Positions 6,285 through 12,672 of a DNA stretch of 12,817 nt are shown piece by piece. The notes under the pieces are model-generated. The model saw only the letters and a program-made list of their open reading frames with translations. It was not told where the DNA came from and did no database searches. Both the position numbers and the translations under genes were made by a program. Every line of letters begins with the position of its first letter. Positions within the stretch are counted from its first letter, which is position 1. This DNA comes from an uncultured Oscillibacter sp. (GTDB taxonomy: Bacteria; Bacillota; Clostridia; Oscillospirales; Oscillospiraceae), in the NCBI GenBank assembly GCA_900550685.1, contig URTS01000047.1:1-12817 (forward strand), given 5' to 3'.

Positions 6285-7511
6285 TCAATCAGCCGTGACC
6301 GCGCTGGTGCGGACGGTGCTGCGGGCAGCGGGAGCGGCTTCCTCCTCATCCTCGGCATTGGCAAAGGCGTGCTCCTTGCAGTACTTGCGGTTCTTGTAAA
6401 CGCCCACGGTGAGGAAGGGGACCACCACAACGGCGATGCCCAGGTAGCCGCAGTAGCCGTAGCCGTACTTGATGATGTTGGTGAGACCGGCCATGGAAAT
6501 GGTCATGGAGAGGATGATGATGAAGGCGGAAACAATGGCGCTGCGGACGGGGGCGGACTTGATGCCGCTGAACATGGGGAGCTTTTCAAACCGGGCAACG
6601 AAGCCGAAGATGGTGGTCACGCCGGTAGAGATGAGGCAGAGGAGCAGGCAGGTGCCGTAGACGGCAACCATAGCGGGGATGCCGATGACCTTGCAGACGG
6701 TGAGGGTGGGGATGGTGGCGCCGCCCTCCACAGAGGTGTAAACGATCTGCCAGTTCATGAGCATGAACACGGAGAGAACCAGAGCGACGGCGTTCATCAC
6801 AAAGGAGATCCACATGGCCTTGGCGCAGCCCGCTTTGTTTTTCATGGTGGTGCCGCAGGCGATCATGGTGGGCAGCGTTACGCACTGGAAACCGGCGTAG
6901 GTAAAGGCGTTGAGGATGGCCTTTGGCATATTCATGAAGCCGGTGGTCTCAAAGTCGGCGGCGAGGACAGAGAAGATGCTGCTGTCGCTCTTGAAGATGC
7001 CGATGACATAGATGCTGATGGCGGTGACCAGAATGGCCATGCCCATGTAGGTGGAGGCGGCCCGGACGATGCCCGCGCCGAAGATGGTGAGCATCAGGAC
7101 GATGACGCCGACGATGGCAACGCCGATGTAGTAGTTGACGGTGAAGTAGTTGTTCAGGGCGGAGGCTGCGCCGGAGATGGCGGCGGCGACGGCCATCAGC
7201 ACCATGATGTAGAAGAACACTTCAAAGGCCCATTCGATCTTGTCAAAGGGATGGTAGAGGGTTTCAAAAAGCTGCTTGTAGCTCTTCAGGCCCCGGGAGT
7301 TGTACATGATCATGGCCTCCCGCATGGTGAGGGTCAGAAGCAGCATGGCCACTACGGCGGAGATGATGCCGGTCCAGCCCAGGCCCACGTAATAGGTGTT
7401 GGCCTGGTTGCCGGTGGCGAAGCCGCCGCCGGCGTGGGCGGAGAACAGGACCGCGCCCACAGAGAAAGCGGCAAAGAAGGGGGTCTTGGGGATCTTGGTG
7501 TTGGTTTTCAT
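6285..7511 (-). CDS. YkvI-like amino-acid permease (APC superfamily)
   Basis: A 408-residue membrane protein with about 10-11 hydrophobic helices. The first helix carries the glycine-rich break GGGFATGNQ (residues 28-36), as in the unwound TM1 of APC-superfamily carriers, and the pattern through GVTTIFGFVARFEK matches the YkvI-like membrane proteins. The C-terminal ~35 residues are a hydrophilic acidic tail (DEEEAAPAARS). ATG 7511 follows GGAGGAAGAAATC; an upstream in-frame ATG would start inside the leader and lacks a site. It sits directly behind a T-box leader, so its transport substrate should be an amino acid. The specifier and tRNA-acceptor evidence favours leucine. The alcohol dehydrogenase gene follows 42 nt downstream. 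The YkvI call is from recall of the family; transport direction (uptake versus export) is not shown. Confidence 0.8.
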   Translation of the reverse strand: MKTNTKIPKTPFFAAFSVGAVLFSAHAGGGFATGNQANTYYVGLGWTGIISAVVAMLLLTLTMREAMIMYNSRGLKSYKQLFETLYHPFDKIEWAFEVFFYIMVLMAVAAAISGAASALNNYFTVNYYIGVAIVGVIVLMLTIFGAGIVRAASTYMGMAILVTAISIYVIGIFKSDSSIFSVLAADFETTGFMNMPKAILNAFTYAGFQCVTLPTMIACGTTMKNKAGCAKAMWISFVMNAVALVLSVFMLMNWQIVYTSVEGGATIPTLTVCKVIGIPAMVAVYGTCLLLCLISTGVTTIFGFVARFEKLPMFSGIKSAPVRSAIVSAFIIILSMTISMAGLTNIIKYGYGYCGYLGIAVVVVPFLTVGVYKNRKYCKEHAFANAEDEEEAAPAARSTVRTSAVTAD

Positions 7512-7551
7512 GATTTCTTCCTCCTGCAAATGTTGTTCGATGGTTGGCAGG

Positions 7552-7603
7552 AAAAACAAAAAACCTTTCGTCGCTCCTGCCGATTGGCAGAAGAGACGAA
7601 AGG
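7552..7603 (-). terminator. T-box leader terminator
   Basis: On the minus strand CCTTTCGTC (plus 7595-7603) pairs with GACGAAAGG (7564-7572), with an inner TGCC/GGCA helix, and is followed by TTTTTTGTTTTT. This is the conditional terminator that uncharged tRNA binding would prevent. Confidence 0.9.
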
Positions 7604-7836
7604 CAGAAAACCCTCCGCGGTACCACTCTTCTTCGTTTCCACTGTTGGAAACACACTCAACGGGATACCATCATATCCCTGCTTCTGTAACGGGAGCACC
7701 CGTCTGCATCTACTCGTGGTTCAACGCAGCCGCTATACAGCCAGTTCGGCAGCTTGACCGCACCGTGCCTTGCACCAACCGGCACTTCTCTGAGAGGGTC
7801 GCCCTGCTTACTACTCTGTGTCATCGCGTTTGTGAT
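7604..7836 (-). promoter_or_regulatory. T-box riboswitch, probably leucine-specific
   Basis: The signature T-box sequence AGAGTGGTACCGCG lies at 7616-7629 (minus strand), just before the terminator. Upstream is a stem I: a basal AACGC/GCGTT pair, an AGTA loop-E motif, GCAG/CTGC and GACC/GGTC helices, and a distal GTGCC/GGCAC hairpin with the conserved GGTTGGTGCAA loop. The 3' side of the specifier loop reads CGAACTGGC (7740-7748), giving the codon CTG (Leu, 7742-7744, followed by a purine) or, one base over, TGG (Trp). The acceptor-pairing bulge is TGGT, which needs discriminator base A73. Bacterial tRNA-Leu has A73, tRNA-Trp has G73, so Leu is favoured. It controls the permease and likely the dehydrogenase: uncharged tRNA would turn them on. 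Confidence 0.92.
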
Positions 7837-7842
7837 GGTTGC

Positions 7843-7871
7843 ATGATAGCAAAGGAATGGCGGAATGTCAA
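7843..7871 (-). promoter_or_regulatory. Promoter of the T-box operon
   Basis: TTGACA (7866-7871) and TATCAT (7843-7848) are separated by exactly 17 bp on the minus strand. Transcription would start near 7836, a few bases before the 5' arm of T-box stem I. Confidence 0.85.
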
Positions 7872-7916
7872 CAGGCATTTTCCGGATTTCCCCATTCTTT
7901 GTAAAAGCTGCGATGG

Positions 7917-7944
7917 AAAAACCGGCTGGGATCGAACGCCGGTT
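7917..7944 (-). terminator. Possible second terminator behind the lysine transporter
   Basis: On the minus strand AACCGGC pairs with GCCGGTT (7-bp stem, 11-nt loop) followed by TTTCC, giving a run of five T. It lies ~70 nt past the main terminator of the lysine transporter and upstream of the T-box promoter, so it could block read-through into the T-box operon. Confidence 0.35.
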
Positions 7945-8004
7945 GTGCAAAACCACAAGGGCCAACTGGGGATCAGTGTGGTCCCCGGCGGACGTTTGGG
8001 GGTA

Positions 8005-8043
8005 TGAAAAAACCGGCAGGCACATTGTGTGCCTGCCGGTTTT
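8005..8043 (-). terminator. Terminator of the lysine transporter gene
   Basis: A 16-bp perfect stem (8009-8024 with 8028-8043, core CCGGCAGGCACA) with a 3-nt loop ends in TTTTTT on the minus strand, 10 nt past the stop codon at 8054. Confidence 0.9.
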
Positions 8044-8053
8044 GAAAGCGGGA

Positions 8054-9676
8054 TCACGCCCGCCGGGTCAGGGCGCGGATAACAAACAGGGTGCCCAGCA
8101 TCAGCACAAGGCTGATGATCCAGGTGATGTATACGTTCTGGACAAAGCCCGCCACGACGAAGCCCACCACGCAGACGCAGGCCACCGTCAGCACATAGGG
8201 CAGCTGGGTGGACACATGCTCCAGATGGTTGCACTGAGCGCCTGCGGAGGCCATGATGGAGGTGTCGGAGATGGGGGAGCAGTGGTCGCCCATGACGGAA
8301 CCGGCGCAGCAGGCGGAGATGCCGATGATGAGCAGTTCGCTGGAGGCGGGGAAAATGGCGGTGACAATGGGGATCAGAATGCCGAAAGTACCCCAGGAGG
8401 TGCCGGAGGCAAAGGCCAGCACGCAGGCCACCACGAAGATCACGGCGGGCAGCATGGAATACAGGGCGGCGGCTGCGCCCTCCATCAGGTCATGGACATA
8501 GACGCTGGCGCCCAGAGAGGTGATGGTTGCCTTCAGGGACACGGCCAGGGTCAGGATCAGAATGGGGGAGATCATGGCGTTGAAGCCCTTGGGGATGCAA
8601 GCCATGGCGTCCTTGAAGCTCACCACCCGGCGGGCCACCAGATAGATCACGGTGAAGAGAAGAGCGATGATGCCGCCCCAGGGCAGGCCCATGAAGGCGT
8701 CGGTATTGCCAAAGGAGGCGATGAAATCACCGGCGCAGTCGGTGCCGCCCCAGGCGTCCACGCCGAAGAAGCCGCCCACATAGATCATGCCGATGGTGCA
8801 GGTGGCGATTAGCACCAGCACGGGCAGCAGTAGGTCGATGACCTTGCCCTTGGGGTTGCCTGCCTCCGTTTCACTGTTTTCCAGGATGCTGAGGTCGCCG
8901 GTCTCCCGAGCCTTGCGTTCGCAGGTCTTCATGGGGCCGTAATCAAACTGCATGACGGACAGGGCGATGATGAACACAAAGGTCAGCAGGGAATAGAGGT
9001 TATAAGGGATGGCCTTGATGAACAGCTGGATGCCGCTGATGCCGGTATCCAGGCCCTCGGCGGTGGAGGATACGGCGGCGGCCCAGGAGGAGATGGGGGC
9101 GATCATGCACACCGGCGCGGCGGTGGCGTCGATGAGGTAGGCCAGCTTGGGCCGGGAGATGCGGTGGCTGTCGGTGACGGGGCGCATAACGGAGCCCACG
9201 GTCAGGCAGTTGAAATAGTCGTCGATGAAGATGAGGATGCCCAAAACGAAGGTGGCCAGAGAAGCGCCCACCTTGGTCTTGATGTTTTGGGAAGCCCAGC
9301 GGCCAAAGGCGGCAGAACCGCCGGCGGCGTTCACCAGGGCCACGATGATGCCCAGCAGCACCAGGAACAGGAAGATGCCGGCATTGTCGGAAATGGCTGC
9401 CACCAGGCCGTCATTGACGATCATGTCCAGTGCGCCGATGGGGGAGAAATTCTGGGCGAACAGAGCGCCCACGGTGATGCCGATGAACAGGGAACTGTAG
9501 GCCTCTTTGGTGATGAGGGCCAGGGTGATGGCGATGATGGGGGGAACCAGGGCCCAGAAGGTGCCGTACATGCTGTTGGCGGCTGCTTCGTCCCCGGCGG
9601 CCAGCGCCGTGACGCTCAGCAGCGCGGCGGCCGTCATGATCAGGACGGCGGTCCGCAGGATGGGATGCTTTTTCAT
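8054..9676 (-). CDS. lysW: NhaC-family transporter, predicted lysine transporter (LysW-type)
   Basis: A 540-residue inner-membrane carrier of the NhaC Na+/H+ antiporter family. A hydrophobic N-terminal segment (about 7-27, ending VTALAAG) could be a cleavable signal peptide, followed by MYGTFWALVPPIIAITLALIT and many more helices. Family hallmarks are IDDYFNCLTVGSVMRPVTD (151-169), the PVCMIAPISSWAA stretch (188-200), FASGTSWGTFGILIPI and SVMGDHCSPISDTSIMAS. ATG 9676 has AAAGGAGA at good spacing; the reading frame stays open upstream only because it crosses the riboswitch. The gene sits behind a lysine riboswitch with terminator. NhaC-family proteins behind L-boxes were predicted by comparative genomics to be lysine transporters (LysW), so the substrate call rests mainly on the riboswitch. 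A single-gene unit with its own terminator. Confidence 0.85.
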   Translation of the reverse strand: MKKHPILRTAVLIMTAAALLSVTALAAGDEAAANSMYGTFWALVPPIIAITLALITKEAYSSLFIGITVGALFAQNFSPIGALDMIVNDGLVAAISDNAGIFLFLVLLGIIVALVNAAGGSAAFGRWASQNIKTKVGASLATFVLGILIFIDDYFNCLTVGSVMRPVTDSHRISRPKLAYLIDATAAPVCMIAPISSWAAAVSSTAEGLDTGISGIQLFIKAIPYNLYSLLTFVFIIALSVMQFDYGPMKTCERKARETGDLSILENSETEAGNPKGKVIDLLLPVLVLIATCTIGMIYVGGFFGVDAWGGTDCAGDFIASFGNTDAFMGLPWGGIIALLFTVIYLVARRVVSFKDAMACIPKGFNAMISPILILTLAVSLKATITSLGASVYVHDLMEGAAAALYSMLPAVIFVVACVLAFASGTSWGTFGILIPIVTAIFPASSELLIIGISACCAGSVMGDHCSPISDTSIMASAGAQCNHLEHVSTQLPYVLTVACVCVVGFVVAGFVQNVYITWIISLVLMLGTLFVIRALTRRA

Positions 9677-9742
9677 GGGAGTTCTCCTTTCGTTTTCGGG
9701 CAATGGCCCGGCTGAGTAGGGGAACACGCAGATGAACTCCAT

Positions 9743-9779
9743 AAAAAATGGAGCCATGACTTCCGCCATGACTCCATTT
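9743..9779 (-). terminator. Riboswitch-controlled terminator upstream of lysW
   Basis: On the minus strand a 15-bp stem starting AAATGGAG (9772-9779 region) and closing CTCCATTT, with a GGAA loop, is followed by TTTTTT-type U residues. It lies 24 nt past the lysine aptamer and ~67 nt before the coding start, the expression platform of an OFF switch. Confidence 0.9.
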
Positions 9780-9802
9780 GAAGGCCGACCCGTCAAACAG
9801 AT

Positions 9803-9971
9803 CATGACAGCGCACCGTCCGTTTCCGGACGACAGTCCGCCGGATGTTCTCCGGCGGCCCAGGCGCCCCTCCGCCAGGCAGCGGTCCGGGGCCCTTCGGC
9901 GGCTGACCCTTTCTCCATCCATCTTACCTGTCTGCTGGGTGGATACTCTTATCAGCCGCGCCTCTATCATG
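9803..9971 (-). promoter_or_regulatory. Lysine riboswitch (L-box) aptamer
   Basis: Minus-strand P1 pairs CATGATAG (9964-9971) with CTGTCATG (9803-9810), 8 bp with one G-U. Inside are the L-box conserved stretches: AGAGGCGC at the P1/P2 junction, P2 GCGGCTGA with TCAGCCGC (9952-9959 and 9899-9906), the loop-E AAGAGTA next to it, GGAGAAAGG, GCCGAAGGG at the junction after P2, ACTGTC before P5, and a P5 hairpin CGTCCG-GAAA-CGGACG. The combination is specific to the lysine class. Lysine binding should favour the downstream terminator and shut off the transporter. Confidence 0.9.
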
Positions 9972-9995
9972 CGTGATCCAGTTGCATCTTGTCCC

Positions 9996-10023
9996 ATTAT
10001 AGGTTTTTTTTTGGACTTGTCAA
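9996..10023 (-). promoter_or_regulatory. Consensus promoter of lysW with an A9 tract in the spacer
   Basis: Perfect TTGACA (10018-10023) and TATAAT (9996-10001) flank a 16-bp spacer containing nine consecutive A on the transcribed sense. The start site would be near 9989, just ahead of the aptamer. Confidence 0.88.
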
Positions 10024-10074
10024 CGGAAAAACGGGAAATTCTTCACATTTTTCGGATTTTTGCGGAAAAAGCGG

Positions 10075-10112
10075 GAAAAACCGGAGCGCCGCGTGCACAG
10101 CGCTCCGGTTTT
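10075..10112 (-). terminator. Terminator of the uracil permease gene
   Basis: AAAACCGGAGCGC (10100-10112) pairs with GCGCTCCGGTTTT (10077-10089) around a 10-nt loop, with TTTTT following on the minus strand. It starts ~30 nt past the permease stop. The ~50 nt between it and the lysW promoter show nothing. Confidence 0.88.
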
Positions 10113-10142
10113 CCAGTATGAGAAGAATGAAAATGAAGCTTT

Positions 10143-11531
10143 TTAGTAACTGCCCAGATCGGCGGACTTGTCGCCCTGGACGGAGGAGCCGAACACATAG
10201 TCGTTGCCGGGCAGGATGGCGTTGAGGATCACGCCGCACAAGGCTGCGATGGCCAGGCCGGACAGGGTGACAGCTGCACCGCCCACGGTGAAGGTGATGC
10301 CGCCCACAGAACTGAAGCCCAGGCCGCTGACGAACATGACAGCGGCGATGATGAGGTTCCGGGACTTGGTCAGATCCACCTGATTCTCCACGATGTTGCG
10401 GACGCCCACGGCGGAGATCATGCCGTAGAGGATGAAGCTGACGCCGCCCACGATGGCGGAGGGAATGGAGTTCACCAGCGCGTCGAACTTGGGGGAGAAG
10501 CTGAGGATGATGGCGTAGACGGCAGCCAAACGGATCACGCGGGGATCGTAGACCTTGGAGAGAGCCAGCACGCCGGTGTTTTCGCCGTAGGTGGTGTTGG
10601 CGGGGCCGCCGAACATACCGGCGAAGGCGGTAGCCAGACCGTCGCCCATCAGGGTGCGGTGCAGGCCGGGATCGGCGATGAAGTTATTGCCGGTGGTGGA
10701 GGAAATGGCGGACACGTCGCCAATGTGCTCCATCATGGCAGCGATGGCGATGGGGGCCATGACCAGCACAGCGGACACATCGAACTTGGCGAGGATGAAC
10801 TTCTGGAGGCCAATGAGGTGTGCCTCGCCCACAGCGGCGAAGTTGACGAGGGGCTGCATGACGCCGTTGGCATCCGGCAGCTGGGCACCGCAGGCGGTGG
10901 CGATGGCCGCCACAATGTAGCTGCCTACCACGCCCAGCAGGATGGGGATGATCTTCACCATGCCCTTGCCCCAGATATTGGCCACCACGATGATGGCCAT
11001 GGCCACCAGGGCCAGCCACCAGCAGGTGGCGGCGTTGTTGATGGCGGAGCCGGAGAGGTTCAGGCCGATCATGATGATCATGGGGCCGGTGACGATGGGG
11101 GGGAAGTACCGCATAACGGTCTTGGCCCCCAGGACCTTGAACAGCAGGGCCAGCACCAGGTACAAAAGGCCTGCGATGACGATGCCGCCCAGGGCGTAGG
11201 CCAGTTTCAGCTCAGGGTCCAGGCCCTCATAGGCGGGCATGGAGGCCACGGTGGAGAAGCCGCCCAGATAGGCGAAGGAGGAGCCCAGGAAGGCGGGCAC
11301 CTTGAATTTTGTGCAAAGGTGGAACAGCAGGGTGCCCAGGCCGGCCATCAGCAGCGTGGTCTGGATGCTCAGGGGCAGGCCGTAGCCCTGGACCAGAATG
11401 GGTACCAGCACGGTGGCGCCGAACATGGCGAACAGGTGCTGCAGGCCCAGGATCAGCATCCGGGGGACGCCCAGGGTGCGGGCGTCAGTGACGGCCTCCT
11501 GGCCCAGAATGGGTTTCTTTGTCTCGTTCAT
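10143..11531 (-). CDS. uraA: Uracil permease (UraA/PyrP, NCS2 family)
   Basis: A 462-residue inner-membrane nucleobase:cation symporter for uracil uptake and pyrimidine salvage. The NCS2 hallmarks are clear: QHLFAMFGATVLVPIL (31-46), the short TM3 strand region KVPAFLGSSFAY (77-88), MAPIAIAAMMEHIGDV (258-273) with Glu268 at the position of the substrate-binding Glu in E. coli UraA, and GPANTTYGENTGVLALS (309-325) with the second essential Glu317. The bacterial uracil-type sequences (MEHIGDV and TTYGENTGV) favour uracil over xanthine or uric acid. ATG 11531 follows GAGAGGAG; the ATG eight codons upstream lacks a site. It is transcribed through a leader-peptide/terminator region and probably alone. 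No PyrR-binding element is visible in the leader. Confidence 0.93.
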   Translation of the reverse strand: MNETKKPILGQEAVTDARTLGVPRMLILGLQHLFAMFGATVLVPILVQGYGLPLSIQTTLLMAGLGTLLFHLCTKFKVPAFLGSSFAYLGGFSTVASMPAYEGLDPELKLAYALGGIVIAGLLYLVLALLFKVLGAKTVMRYFPPIVTGPMIIMIGLNLSGSAINNAATCWWLALVAMAIIVVANIWGKGMVKIIPILLGVVGSYIVAAIATACGAQLPDANGVMQPLVNFAAVGEAHLIGLQKFILAKFDVSAVLVMAPIAIAAMMEHIGDVSAISSTTGNNFIADPGLHRTLMGDGLATAFAGMFGGPANTTYGENTGVLALSKVYDPRVIRLAAVYAIILSFSPKFDALVNSIPSAIVGGVSFILYGMISAVGVRNIVENQVDLTKSRNLIIAAVMFVSGLGFSSVGGITFTVGGAAVTLSGLAIAALCGVILNAILPGNDYVFGSSVQGDKSADLGSY

Positions 11532-11597
11532 GGTTTTCTCCTCTCGTACACACAAAAACTTCTATCTTAAGTTATAAATAGACAAACATAAATGGGC

Positions 11598-11625
11598 AAA
11601 AAAAATACCGGCTCCAATGGCCGGT
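11598..11625 (-). terminator. Attenuator terminator in the uraA leader
   Basis: On the minus strand ACCGGC (11620-11625) pairs with GCCGGT (11607-11612) around a 7-nt loop, followed by A and eight T. It lies 67 nt before the uraA start and its 5' arm shares a base with the stop codon of the leader ORF. Confidence 0.8.
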
Positions 11626-11711
11626 CAAAAAAGAGAAATGGAAATAAAGGGATGATCCATCCCGGAAAGCAAGGAGACAACACGCAGCTTTTTCATGCCG
11701 GACAGCATCAT
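11625..11711 (-). CDS. Putative uraA leader peptide (28 aa)
   Basis: A short ORF, MMLSGMKKLRVVSLLSGMDH then PFISISLF, with a strong AAGGAGG (11719-11725) 7 nt before the ATG. It begins ~25 nt after the predicted transcription start. Its TGA (11625-11627) ends exactly at the base of the attenuator stem, and the last codons are very U-rich (TTTATTTCC then ATTTCTCTTTTTT in the message). There is no run of one amino acid, arguing against a classic amino-acid attenuator. The layout copies the UTP-sensitive attenuation of E. coli pyrBI: RNA polymerase slows at U runs when UTP is low, the trailing ribosome reaches the stop and covers the stem, and the terminator fails. The role is inferred; an in-frame ATG upstream (11807) lies before the promoter and is not used in this model. 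Confidence 0.6.
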   Translation of the reverse strand: MMLSGMKKLRVVSLLSGMDHPFISISLF

Positions 11712-11742
11712 GGTGTTACCTCCTTCAAAATTCATTGGACCT

Positions 11743-11771
11743 ATTATACAGAAGCAGGACCGGGATTGCAA
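11743..11771 (-). promoter_or_regulatory. Promoter of the uraA transcription unit
   Basis: TTGCAA (11766-11771) and a perfect TATAAT (11743-11748) are separated by 17 bp on the minus strand, placing the start near 11736, just before the leader peptide ribosome site. The 120 nt upstream (11772-11894) are AT-rich and show no gene. Confidence 0.8.
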
Positions 11772-11894
11772 GCCTTGATTTTCATGACAGACGTAAAATA
11801 TTTTCACCGAAATTTGACGAAAATTACAAAGAGAAAATCGACCATTATTAAGGATAATAATAGTATCTTGAATGGCTTATACTGCCGGATCACA

Positions 11895-11920
11895 AGGGCC
11901 GCCGGAAATCCGGCGGCCCT
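11895..11920. terminator. Strong hairpin after the shikimate-kinase-like gene
   Basis: A perfect 11-bp stem AGGGCCGCCGG / CCGGCGGCCCT with an AAAT loop. It is placed 10 nt past the minus-strand kinase stop, but its T run (GTTTTTCC, 11921-11928) is on the plus strand; the minus-strand flank is TGTGATCC. It probably ends the kinase transcript by stem strength, or terminates something read on the plus strand. Confidence 0.5.
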
Positions 11921-11930
11921 GTTTTTCCGT

Positions 11931-12443
11931 TTACGCCTGGAGTCCTACGGTCCGCATGACTTCCTCCACCAGATGGGCGGTGTTGTCCTCCCCGTCCTGG
12001 CTGGCTACGATGAGGTCGGCATACTTGGCGTACAGCCCCCGCCGTTCCTCGTAGATATCCCGCAGGGACTCGTCTTTGGGGGCGGCGATGCCCCGGTCAT
12101 AAAGGTCCTCAGGCATCCGCTCCTGGATCTGGGTGAAAGGAGTCTGGAGCCAGACCACCACGCTGCCCTCTTTCAGATGGGCCATGGCCTCTGGGTAGAG
12201 CACCATGCTGCCGCCGGTGGCGATGACCGTGTGGGTCCGTTCCAGTTCCAGGCCTACCTGGCCCTCGATCTTATAAAAAGCCTCCAGGCCGTCCTGCCGC
12301 AGGATCTCCGGCAGGGTTTTGCCGGCCTTTTCTACAATGAGGTCGTCCACGTCTACAAATTCATAGCCCAGCCGGGACGCCAATGCCTGTCCCACCACGC
12401 TTTTGCCGGTGCCGGGCATCCCGATCAGCACAATATTGTTCAT
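11931..12443 (-). CDS. Shikimate-kinase-like P-loop kinase
   Basis: A 170-residue nucleoside-monophosphate-kinase fold protein of shikimate kinase size. Walker A is GMPGTGKS (8-15); the shikimate-site aspartates are at DVDD (31-34); the glycine motif is ATGGS (75-79); the lid is the LYDRGI segment (114-119); the C-terminal substrate arginine is in YEERRGLYAKYAD (131-143). Canonical enzymes phosphorylate shikimate with ATP in chorismate synthesis. Here the expected shikimate-binding Arg of the F-R-x-x-E motif is Tyr (AFYKIE, 55-60), and GGG is GGS. That suggests a divergent subgroup that may act on something else; annotation pipelines would still call it AroK. ATG 12443 follows AGGAGG at 8 nt; the upstream extension of the frame covers the promoter. 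A single-gene unit, divergent from a GntR regulator. Confidence 0.75.
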   Translation of the reverse strand: MNNIVLIGMPGTGKSVVGQALASRLGYEFVDVDDLIVEKAGKTLPEILRQDGLEAFYKIEGQVGLELERTHTVIATGGSMVLYPEAMAHLKEGSVVVWLQTPFTQIQERMPEDLYDRGIAAPKDESLRDIYEERRGLYAKYADLIVASQDGEDNTAHLVEEVMRTVGLQA

Positions 12444-12473
12444 CTGTAAGCCCTCCTTTTCAGAGCAGTTCCT

Positions 12474-12502
12474 ATCATACAGCAGAGACGGACATCTGTC
12501 CA
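12474..12502 (-). promoter_or_regulatory. Promoter of the shikimate-kinase-like gene
   Basis: TGGACA (12497-12502) and TATGAT (12474-12479) are 17 bp apart on the minus strand, ~30 bp before the start codon. The remaining gap to the divergent promoter holds nothing I recognise. Confidence 0.6.
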
Positions 12503-12605
12503 CCGTTAAAGTACACAAAGAATTTGCCGCCAAAAGGTTGACCTTTCATGGCAGGACGGACAACGTCAGGCGAAAAACAGGGTTGAAATCTGTGACATCT
12601 GTCCA

Positions 12606-12634
12606 TTGCCAAATCAGCGGCAATCCAGTACAAT
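12606..12634 (+). promoter_or_regulatory. Promoter of the GntR regulator gene
   Basis: TTGCCA (12606-12611) and TACAAT (12629-12634) are separated by 17 bp, with the start codon 38 bp further on. Confidence 0.6.
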
Positions 12635-12672
12635 ACAGTCACTAATGGTATTACCTATTTCGGAGGTGCGGC

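Noticed and set aside
7741..7743. Trp (TGG) as the T-box specifier
   Set aside because: It fits the loop one base over, but it is followed by C rather than a purine, and the T-box bulge TGGT pairs with A73, whereas bacterial tRNA-Trp has G73. Kept as the alternative.
6279..7757. Plus-strand open frame (492 codons) opposite the YkvI-like permease
   Set aside because: Gly/Asp/His-rich shadow of a membrane protein gene; it also runs through the T-box leader on the wrong strand.
7917..7944. tRNA-like T-arm (TTCGATCC followed later by CCA) on the minus strand
   Set aside because: The five-base T stem does not pair, and no anticodon or D arm lies upstream; a simple hairpin with a T run explains it better.
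11626..11742. PyrR-binding attenuator in the uraA leader
   Set aside because: I looked for the conserved PyrR loop (AGUCCnGnGAGG-like) and did not find it; the leader is too short for the usual anti-antiterminator fold.
11592..12449. Plus-strand open frame across the uraA promoter and the kinase-like gene
   Set aside because: It covers a consensus minus-strand promoter, a terminator hairpin and the complement of a recognisable P-loop kinase; no ribosome site.
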